Assembly (NCBI RefSeq): GCF_004000785.1
Contig: NZ_BILX01000009.1
Coordinates: 1 to 64,000, forward strand
Source: Paenibacillus ehimensis NBRC 15659
GTDB lineage: Bacteria; Bacillota; Bacilli; Paenibacillales; NBRC-103111
Direction: 5' to 3'
DNA: 64,000 bases
Position 1 is the first letter of the stretch. Each line of letters starts with the position of its first letter. Of this stretch, positions 57,580 through 64,000 are shown in pieces. The position numbers and the translations under genes were made by a program. The notes under the pieces are model-generated. The model was given only the letters and a program-made list of their open reading frames with translations, was not told the DNA's origin and searched no databases.

Positions 57580-58545
57580 CTAGCGAAGCCGGATACGCGG
57601 ATCGACGTAGCCGTACAGCAAATCGGAAATTAGGTTGCCGATCAGCGTCATGACGGACGCGAACATCGTGATCGTCATCACGACGGAATAGTCGCGGCTG
57701 TTGATCGATGAGACGAACAGCTCGCCCATTCCCGGGTAAACGAATAGCGTTTCGATAATGACCGCTCCGCCGAACAATCCCCCGATATCGATGCCGAGAA
57801 ACGTCACCATGGGGATCAGCGAATTGCGCAGGATGTGCCGGTTGTAAATATGCCGCTCGCTTGTCCCTTTCGCCCGTGCGGTTCTGACGTAATCCTTGCG
57901 GCTGCTCTCGATAATGTCATTGCGCAGAAATTGCGTATAAGCGGCTGTGCCCAAAGAGCCGAGTACGAACGCGGGCAGCAGCGAATTTTTCAATACGTTC
58001 AAGTAATACGTAAGCGTGCCGTCGGCAACTCCAACGCTGCGTGATCCGCTGGCAGGCACCCAGCCGAGCTTGATCGCGAAGATGTAGATGCAGATGATGC
58101 CGATAATAAAGCTGGGAAGGGCATAGACAATGTAGCTGACCGTCTGGATCGAATAATCGATCGGCGTATTCGGACGTCTGCCCGCGATCATCCCGGTCAG
58201 AAAAGCAATCGCATAGGTAATGCAGATGGCCATAGTGGCCAGGATGGCCGTATTCTGAAGCCGCTGGAAAAAGAGCTCGCTCACGGGCATCTTATGAATG
58301 AAGGATTGACCGAAATCGCCCCGCAGCATGTTGCCGAACCAACGGATGAACTGCTGCGGAATCGGGTCGTTATAACCGAGCTGCTGGCGCATTTCGGCAA
58401 TATATTCCGGCTTGACGTTGGCCGGATCGATCATCCCCGTCAGGGCGTCCCCCGGCATTAATTTTGCCAGGGTGAACACCACAACGGAGATGAGCAGGAG
58501 CAGCGGAACCATACCCAGTAGTCTGCGCAACGCATAAGTCAGCAT
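57580..58545 (-). CDS. peptide ABC transporter permease (OppB/DppB-like)
   Basis: 321 residues, ATG 58545 after GGGAGG. Hallmarks: YALRRLLGMVPLLLLISVVV, FTLAKLMPGDAL, RTARAKGTSERHIYNRHILR (EAA loop) and the Pro-rich last spans. Pairs with the OppC-like subunit. Confidence 0.93.
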   Translation of the reverse strand: MLTYALRRLLGMVPLLLLISVVVFTLAKLMPGDALTGMIDPANVKPEYIAEMRQQLGYNDPIPQQFIRWFGNMLRGDFGQSFIHKMPVSELFFQRLQNTAILATMAICITYAIAFLTGMIAGRRPNTPIDYSIQTVSYIVYALPSFIIGIICIYIFAIKLGWVPASGSRSVGVADGTLTYYLNVLKNSLLPAFVLGSLGTAAYTQFLRNDIIESSRKDYVRTARAKGTSERHIYNRHILRNSLIPMVTFLGIDIGGLFGGAVIIETLFVYPGMGELFVSSINSRDYSVVMTITMFASVMTLIGNLISDLLYGYVDPRIRLR

Positions 58546-58564
58546 AAGGCCTGCCTCCCGAAGG

Positions 58565-60301
58565 TCATTGCGTGACCCACCACTTATGAACGTCGATTTG
58601 ATTCGTGAACGAGTTCGCCTTGACGTTCTGCAGACGTTTGTTGCTCACCGTCACATCGACCGGCGAATACAGGAACAGCATCGGCACTTCTTCATTCACG
58701 AGCTTCTGCCACTTATAATACACGTCCTTGCGGTAGTTCAGATCGAAGGCTTTCTCGCTGATCCCCTCGTCGATCAAACGGTCCGATTCGGCCGTGTACC
58801 AGCGCGGGAAGTTCCAGAGCACGTTGCTTTTCCATAATGCGGATGGATCGGGATCGCTGGCAAGCGACCATGCGCCGGAGAACAGCTCGACAGACGGATC
58901 GTCATTCTCGACCACATCGTAGAAGGCGTTGAACTCTTTCAATGCGCCGCCGTTTAGCTTTACGTCAAGCCCGACTTCTTTCCACATCTGCATGATCGTT
59001 TGGGCGCGCGGCGCGGCAATCTCCGTGCCGGACATGGCATCGAAATTAAACGTGAGCTTTTTCCCTTGCGGGTCTTCGCGTAATCCGTCGCCGTTCGTAT
59101 CTTTATAACCCGCTTCGTCGAGCAATTTCTTCGCCTTATCGGGATTGTATTCGTAGGAATTCAGTTGATCATCCGGAATTTTCGCCCAGCTGACCCCCGG
59201 CATGGGGGCCGATATCGTCTTGCCCAGACCGTTGGAGAACGCATCGATCAGCGCTTGCCGGTCCAGCGCGTAATACATCGCCTGCCGCAGGCGCTTGTCG
59301 GCGAACTTCGATTTCGGATCCACGATAATTTTCTCGGATTTTTTATCCCACGTCCCCAGCTTGAAGCCGATATAGGCGTAGGAAAGCGCATCTTGTTTAA
59401 TAATATTGACGTTTGTCAGCTTTTCAACGTCCTTAAATTGGCTGTTTGGCGCTTCCATGATGTCGATTTCGCCGTTTTCCAGCAGGCTGGTCGCCATATT
59501 GCCGGCTACAATCTTATAAATCACGCCGTCGAGCAGGGGCTTGCCTTCCCAATAGTCGTCGAAGCGCTCCATTTCGACATACTCGCCCGGCTGAATCTTT
59601 TTTACTTTGAACGGGCCGATGCCGATCGGCTTTTTGCGGACTTGATCGGAGCTGAGCATATCTTTGACGGCCACGCCGGCGAAATACTTTTTCGGCATCG
59701 GGTACGACCACAGCTTCGAGATCGTATTCGGCGCCGCAGCTTTGACGGTAATCGACATCGTGTAGTTATCGATCAGCTTAATGCCGGCAATGTCCTTGGC
59801 TTTGCCTTCGCGGTAATCCTCGACGCCGACAATCATCTCCACGTTGTTGTAGCGGCTGCCTCCGGCCGCCGTATAGTCTTTATGGGCAATCGTCTCCAGC
59901 GCGAACTTCCAGTCTTCCATCGTCAGTTCATCGCCATTATGCCATTTGATGCCCTTCTTGAGCTTGAACGTAAACGTCTTATGATCGTCCGATTCCGTCC
60001 ATTCGGCAATATGGGGGTATGTTTTGAGATCGTCGCCGGTTTTGAGCAGACTGTCCGTAATGAACCGCAAAATTAAATCGTCGTCTTCCCCGCCGTAAAA
60101 AGCACGGTCGAGCACGCCCTTGAACGGCTGCGTATAGCCGTATTTTACAATGCCCCCCGGTTTCGGCTCGCTTGGAGCCGCTTGATTCTCTTCCGTCTTT
60201 TTCGGCGCTTCCGTTGCCCCCGGAGCTTTATCCGTACAACCGGTAAGGGATACAGCAAGAAACAGCAAGGCGGATAAAATCATTGAAGCTTTTTTTTCCA
60301 T
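58565..60301 (-). CDS. peptide-binding lipoprotein (OppA/DppA-like)
   Basis: 578 residues, ATG 60301 after AAAGGAGG. Lipobox VSLTGC with Cys22. SBP_bac_5 fold: FKLKKGIKWHNGDELTMEDW, RLRQAMYYALDRQALIDAFS, YEYNPDKAKKLLDEAGYKDT, KDVYYKWQKLVNEEVPMLFL. It captures oligopeptides or related ligands. The gene stands between the ATPase and permease genes. Confidence 0.93.
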   Translation of the reverse strand: MEKKASMILSALLFLAVSLTGCTDKAPGATEAPKKTEENQAAPSEPKPGGIVKYGYTQPFKGVLDRAFYGGEDDDLILRFITDSLLKTGDDLKTYPHIAEWTESDDHKTFTFKLKKGIKWHNGDELTMEDWKFALETIAHKDYTAAGGSRYNNVEMIVGVEDYREGKAKDIAGIKLIDNYTMSITVKAAAPNTISKLWSYPMPKKYFAGVAVKDMLSSDQVRKKPIGIGPFKVKKIQPGEYVEMERFDDYWEGKPLLDGVIYKIVAGNMATSLLENGEIDIMEAPNSQFKDVEKLTNVNIIKQDALSYAYIGFKLGTWDKKSEKIIVDPKSKFADKRLRQAMYYALDRQALIDAFSNGLGKTISAPMPGVSWAKIPDDQLNSYEYNPDKAKKLLDEAGYKDTNGDGLREDPQGKKLTFNFDAMSGTEIAAPRAQTIMQMWKEVGLDVKLNGGALKEFNAFYDVVENDDPSVELFSGAWSLASDPDPSALWKSNVLWNFPRWYTAESDRLIDEGISEKAFDLNYRKDVYYKWQKLVNEEVPMLFLYSPVDVTVSNKRLQNVKANSFTNQIDVHKWWVTQ

Positions 60302-60329
60302 GGAACGAATCCTCCTTTTGTGAGATTAT

Positions 60330-61313
60330 TCAATACAAATGACAGGCGACCTCGTGTTGAGGCGCCACCTGTTTCAACGTGGGCTGCTCTTCCCGGCAAG
60401 CGGTAACCGCATGGCGGCAGCGCGGATGAAAGGCGCAGCCGGCCGGCGGATTGGCCGGACTCGGCACATCGCCTTGCAGCACGATTCGCTCCCGCTTGGC
60501 GTTCGGATCGGGGATCGGCACGGCGGACAATAAAGCTTGGGTGTAAGGATGGAGCGGACGTTTATACAAGCTCTTCTTATCCGTAATCTCGACGAGCCGC
60601 CCCAAGTACATGACGCCGATCCGGTCGCTGATATGCTTCACGACGCTCAAATCGTGGGCGATGAACAGATAGGACAGCCCGAAATCGGCTTGAATGTCCT
60701 GCAGCAGGTTCAGCACTTGCGATTGAATCGATACATCCAGCGCAGACACGGGTTCGTCGGCCACGACGAGCTTAGGCTTTAACGCCAGCGTTCTTGCGAT
60801 GCTGATGCGCTGCCGCTGCCCGCCGGAAAACTCATGCGGATATTTGTAATAAGAGTCCTCGGAAAGCCCGACCTTCACGAGCAATTCGGCGACGCGCTCC
60901 TCCAGCTCTTTTCCGGGATGCGATTCAAAGTTGCGAATCGGCTCGGAGACGAGATGGCCGACCATCATTTTCGGATTCAGCGAGCTGAACGGGTCTTGGA
61001 ACACCATCTGCATATGCTTGCGGATTTGCCGCAGCCCTTCGCCCTTGACCCGGGTAATGTCCCGGCCTTCAAACAAGATCGTGCCCGCCGTCGGCTCGAT
61101 GAGACGCATGATGGCGCGTCCGGTCGTCGATTTGCCGCAGCCGGATTCCCCGACAAGCCCGACGGTTTCGCCCCGCCGCATCGTCAGCGAGAAGTCGTTC
61201 ACCGCTTGAATGGAGCCGACTTGCCTCCGAAAGAGCCCGCCGTGAATCGGATAATGTTTCTTAAGATTGAGAACTTGCAGCAATGGGCGGTCATGAGCGG
61301 TCAAGTCATTCAT
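60330..61313 (-). CDS. peptide ABC transporter ATPase (OppF-like)
   Basis: 327 residues. ATG 61313 is chosen: AGGAGGAGG upstream and a 4-base overlap with the stop of oppD. Walker A GESGCGKSTTGRAI, signature FSGGQRQRISIARTLALKPK, Walker B LVVADEPVSALDV. The C-terminal oligopeptide-transporter extension with Cys-rich CAFHPRCRHAVTACREEQP is the usual OppD/F iron-sulfur-like motif. Confidence 0.94.
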   Translation of the reverse strand: MNDLTAHDRPLLQVLNLKKHYPIHGGLFRRQVGSIQAVNDFSLTMRRGETVGLVGESGCGKSTTGRAIMRLIEPTAGTILFEGRDITRVKGEGLRQIRKHMQMVFQDPFSSLNPKMMVGHLVSEPIRNFESHPGKELEERVAELLVKVGLSEDSYYKYPHEFSGGQRQRISIARTLALKPKLVVADEPVSALDVSIQSQVLNLLQDIQADFGLSYLFIAHDLSVVKHISDRIGVMYLGRLVEITDKKSLYKRPLHPYTQALLSAVPIPDPNAKRERIVLQGDVPSPANPPAGCAFHPRCRHAVTACREEQPTLKQVAPQHEVACHLY

Positions 61314-62326
61314 GCGGGTTCCTCCTCCTGCGCTGCGGGCAGACACGCTGCAAAGTTCAGACAGCGAACGTAATGGCCGCCGCCTATCTCGGCGAGCTGC
61401 GGCGTCAGCCGCCGGCAATCGTCGCTCGCGCTCGGACAGCGTCCGGCGAACCGGCAGCCGGTTCGGGGCATATGCACAAGCGACGGGACGATGCCGCTGA
61501 TCGATTTTAATCGTTCCTGCTCCTCGTCAAGACGGGGGAGCGACTGCAGCAGCAGCTGCAAATACGGATGCTTGGGCTTGTAGAAAATTTGAGTGACGTG
61601 CCCTTGTTCCACGATTTGGCCGGCATACATGACGGCTACGGTATCGGCCATCTCGGCCACAACACCAAGGTCGTGCGTGATCAAAATCATGGACATGCCT
61701 CGCTGCTGCTGAATATCTTTAAGCAGTTCGATAATTTGCGCTTGAATCGTGACGTCAAGAGCGGTCGTCGGCTCGTCGGCGATCAGCAGCTTCGGGTTGC
61801 AGGCGATCGCCATCGCAATCATGACGCGCTGACGCATGCCGCCCGATAGCTGATGCGGATAATCGCCGACAATGCGCTCGGCATGAGGGATGCCGACGGA
61901 TTGGAGCAATTCAATGCTGCGTCTGCGTTTTTCTTTCTTGCTCATGACAAGATGATTCCCCAGGACCTCCTCGATTTGATACCCGATGGTAAATACCGGA
62001 TTAAGCGCGGTCATCGGCTCTTGAAACACCATTCCGATATCGCTGCCCCGCAGCTTGAGCAGCTCATTCTCGGATAAATTCATCAGGTTGGTGCCGTCAA
62101 ACCATATTTCTCCGCTATCTATCCGGCTTACTTTTTTGGGGAGCAATTTCATGATGGATAAGGACATGACGGATTTGCCGCAGCCGGATTCCCCGACGAT
62201 GCCGAGCACCTGCCCCGGCAGCAAGCGGAGAGATACATCGTCGACCGCGCGATAATAATTCCCTTCGATGGAAAAACCTGCACTCAAATGACGGATGTCA
62301 AGCAAGGCGCTCGACGGATGGTTCAT
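61310..62326 (-). CDS. peptide ABC transporter ATPase (OppD-like)
   Basis: 338 residues. ATG 62326 with GAGGTGATC upstream; an earlier open frame lacks a site. Walker A GESGCGKSVMSLSIM, signature LSGGMRQRVMIAMAIACNPK, Walker B LLIADEPTTALDV, C-terminal GCRFAGRCPSASDDCRRLTP. First gene of the operon; the CcpA-like inverted repeat at 62360 lies just upstream. Confidence 0.94.
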   Translation of the reverse strand: MNHPSSALLDIRHLSAGFSIEGNYYRAVDDVSLRLLPGQVLGIVGESGCGKSVMSLSIMKLLPKKVSRIDSGEIWFDGTNLMNLSENELLKLRGSDIGMVFQEPMTALNPVFTIGYQIEEVLGNHLVMSKKEKRRRSIELLQSVGIPHAERIVGDYPHQLSGGMRQRVMIAMAIACNPKLLIADEPTTALDVTIQAQIIELLKDIQQQRGMSMILITHDLGVVAEMADTVAVMYAGQIVEQGHVTQIFYKPKHPYLQLLLQSLPRLDEEQERLKSISGIVPSLVHMPRTGCRFAGRCPSASDDCRRLTPQLAEIGGGHYVRCLNFAACLPAAQEEEPA

Positions 62327-62359
62327 AGGATCACCTCGAGAAGTTTGCCGATTGCAATC

Positions 62360-62378
62360 ATTGGAAAACGCTTCCAAT
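62360..62378. promoter_or_regulatory. inverted repeat upstream of the peptide-importer operon
   Basis: ATTGGAAAACGCTTCCAAT, arms ATTGGAA/TTCCAAT. The inner GGAAAACGCTTCCA matches the cre consensus except its first base, so CcpA or another LacI-family protein may bind. Confidence 0.5.
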
Positions 62379-62741
62379 ATTGCGGCTGCTTGATTGAATT
62401 TTTTTTAGACCGATCGAATGCTTATGTACTAGACTCAGGCGTTTTGAATACTGGAAAGGGGATCGTCCCTGGATCATGGCGTTGTATGGACGATCGTGGT
62501 AGGTATGAGATTCGTGAGGTCACCAAATCCGATGGTGTATGCCGTGGAAGTCGTCGCAGGTATGTATTAAACCGTTGGCGAAAAATTGCGACAATTAAAA
62601 GCAATGACATTACTACACATTTTACATACACTCCCTTTTTTTGTCACCCCCCTTTTTTTGTTTCGCTTATTATTGATTTTTATCGATGGCATGTTCTATC
62701 AATGGGAGGTATATATAACGCTGTTTGTTATCTATTAATGC
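62379..62741. other. gap of about 360 bases
   Basis: Upstream region of the peptide-importer operon. No gene is supported. It has T-rich tracts (62635-62665) and no clear sigma-A pair for the minus strand. Confidence 0.3.
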
Positions 62742-62743
62742 GC

Positions 62744-62773
62744 AAAAAGACCGCATGGCTGTGCCTGCGGTCT
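62744..62773 (-). terminator. terminator of the VOC gene
   Basis: AGACCGC (62748-62754) pairs with GCGGTCT (62767-62773); TTTTT follows on the minus strand. Confidence 0.8.
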
Positions 62774-62822
62774 ATACAATCAATCGTTATATGGGACATA
62801 TTCAAACAGGAACTAAAGAGGA

Positions 62823-63233
62823 TCAGGCTTGGCACGCTTGAGCTTCGGTGGTGATCATCCAGATCACGCCGTACTTATCTTCAATCTGGCCGAACAGGGC
62901 GCCCCAGAACGCCGGCTCCAGCGGGTGTCTTACGGTGCCGCCCTCCCCAAGCTTGGCGAATGCGTCGCGGGCTTCGGCTTCCGTCGGGAACTCCAGACTC
63001 AGTTGAATGCCGTTCCCCCGGTTAAGCGGCGCATAGACGGAATCGCTCATAAAAAAATGAATTCCGCCGGCCACCAAACACATGTGCAGCACTTTGTCTT
63101 TCACCGCTTCGCTTGCATCCGGCAGCTGGCCGTGCGTCATAATGGACACGATCTCCCCGCCGAGCGCGTTGATGTAGAAATCCGCTTGAGCTCTTGCATC
63201 CTCCGAGACCAGATAGGGGGTAAGCTTCGCCAT
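62823..63233 (-). CDS. VOC-family (PhnB-like) protein
   Basis: 136 residues from ATG 63233 (AAAGGATG upstream). Single-chain vicinal-oxygen-chelate fold of the PhnB/YjdN kind: LTPYLVSEDARAQADFYINA, MCLVAGGIHFFMSDS, GNGIQLSLEFPTEAEARDAF and WGALFGQIEDKYGVIWMI. Metal ligands are sparse, so catalysis is uncertain; such proteins may bind small molecules or give resistance. Confidence 0.88.
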   Translation of the reverse strand: MAKLTPYLVSEDARAQADFYINALGGEIVSIMTHGQLPDASEAVKDKVLHMCLVAGGIHFFMSDSVYAPLNRGNGIQLSLEFPTEAEARDAFAKLGEGGTVRHPLEPAFWGALFGQIEDKYGVIWMITTEAQACQA

Positions 63234-63505
63234 TCCATAACATCCTTTCATCGTTGGTTTTGGTCGATTTTCCTCTTAAGTATAGCATTCCTCTGGACTT
63301 CCGGTTTCTTACGGATTGCTTTTTATGCGGGCAATCCGCTCTCGAAATCTGACATATTGTGTGACGTTTCGACGCATAAAAGAGGAAGAAAATTAAGATT
63401 TTTCTGTTCCCTGCCTATAAAAATTATGATAATATGGAAGCGAACGTTTGTTCCGTTATATGGAAGTGTTTGACTTGATGAACGTGATTGGAAGGAAGTG
63501 AAGGA

Positions 63506-64000
63506 ATGGCGACCGACAAGTATCCGGAGATCGACGCGGTGATCGCCTATATTCATCGGAATATTTATGATCCGCTGCCGCTTGCCCGCTTGGCTGCTTA
63601 TGCAGGCTACAGTCCGTTTCATTTCACGCGCATTTTTAAGGAAAGGATCGGCCTCCCGCCGTTATATTATGTTTCTTCCCTCCGTCTGCAAAAGGCAAAA
63701 GACTTGCTGCTGCGCACGAATCTGAGCATTCGCGATATCGGACTGGAGATCGGGCAGCAGAGTCTGGGAACCTTCACGACGAGGTTTACCGAACGGGTCG
63801 GCGTGACGCCGTCCGACTTTCGCAACTCGACGTCTCAAGCCGACAGCCATTTCCGGACTTTGCAGAGGCTCAGCGATTGGACGTCGGGGCATCCGCTTTC
63901 CAATTCATATGCCAGAATCGAGGGGACCGTACAAGCGGAGATCCCTTTCGAAGGCGTGATTCTGATCGGCTTATTTCCGAAGCCGATTCCCGAAGGACTT
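63506..64000 (+). CDS. AraC-family regulator (partial, cut by window end)
   Basis: Open frame of 165 codons from ATG 63506 (GAAGGAAGTGAAGG upstream) to the last base. The AraC HTH pair lies at the N-terminus: LPLARLAAYAGYSPFHFTRI with FKERIGLPPLYYVSSLRLQK, then LSIRDIGLEIGQQSLGTFTT. After about residue 110 comes the start of a GyrI/effector-binding-like domain (IPFEGVILIGLFPKPIPEG). HTH-first AraC proteins of this type sense small molecules; target unknown. Confidence 0.85.
   Translation, partial: MATDKYPEIDAVIAYIHRNIYDPLPLARLAAYAGYSPFHFTRIFKERIGLPPLYYVSSLRLQKAKDLLLRTNLSIRDIGLEIGQQSLGTFTTRFTERVGVTPSDFRNSTSQADSHFRTLQRLSDWTSGHPLSNSYARIEGTVQAEIPFEGVILIGLFPKPIPEGL

Overview
The window looks like chromosome of a Paenibacillus-type Firmicute. 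The evidence is consensus Shine-Dalgarno sites, frequent TTG starts, the rnr-smpB-ssrA order, a tmRNA tag GKQQQSYAFAA, copper-amine-oxidase-type stalk domains, SLH-anchored exoenzymes, LplABC-type sugar importers and an adaA-adaB pair. All assignments come from reading the sequence and recalling families; no search was run.

Layout. 1-1311: RNase R tail, smpB, ssrA (tmRNA). 1314-12300: accessory zone directly behind ssrA. The ssrA 3' end is repeated exactly at 5389-5406 and in weaker form near 5190, 7762 and 12250, each time followed by a similar terminator, as expected if islands entered the same site repeatedly. The first segment (1314-5406) is AT-rich and carries an unrecognised three-gene operon (2101-5140) behind a leader that could fold as a transcription attenuator. 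The next segments hold a secreted VWA/stalk protein, an SLH-anchored beta-lactamase-fold enzyme and a two-component system.

12333-30745: mixed housekeeping and accessory genes. These are a DUF4261 protein, an epimerase-like oxidoreductase and a quinone reductase, a TetR-regulated drug exporter with matching operators, a 794-residue protein that appears to fuse two isoprenyl-synthase-like domains, SGNH and PfpI enzymes, two SRPBCC proteins, GNAT and ankyrin genes, a trypsin-fold protease, a small XRE regulator facing a small helical protein, ferritin, the adaA-adaB alkylation-repair operon and a YheC/D ATP-grasp protein.

30947-34156: a compact operon of an adenylate-forming enzyme with SbnA-like and SbnB-like enzymes, pointing to L-2,3-diaminopropionate. 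34379-39565: MBL hydrolase with a divergent LysR regulator, SUFU-domain protein, broken lipoprotein gene, second copy of the small helical protein, secreted stalk protein and a Doc-type toxin-antitoxin pair. 39821-44181: SPFH/zinc-ribbon protein, a membrane coiled-coil protein and three tandem membrane/zinc-ribbon paralogues that all start with TTG. 44424-53330: LacI regulator, sugar ABC importer, acetyl esterase and a GH94-type phosphorylase, probably for beta-1,2-glucooligosaccharides. 53494-56385: a decayed tandem duplication of a DUF6530-MFS unit and other gene remains. 56662-62326: five-gene peptide (Opp/Dpp-type) importer on the minus strand. 62823-64000: VOC protein and an AraC regulator cut by the window end.

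The most promising new biology is the three-gene ssrA island operon, followed by the tandem isoprenyl-synthase fusion and the diaminopropionate/adenylation operon.
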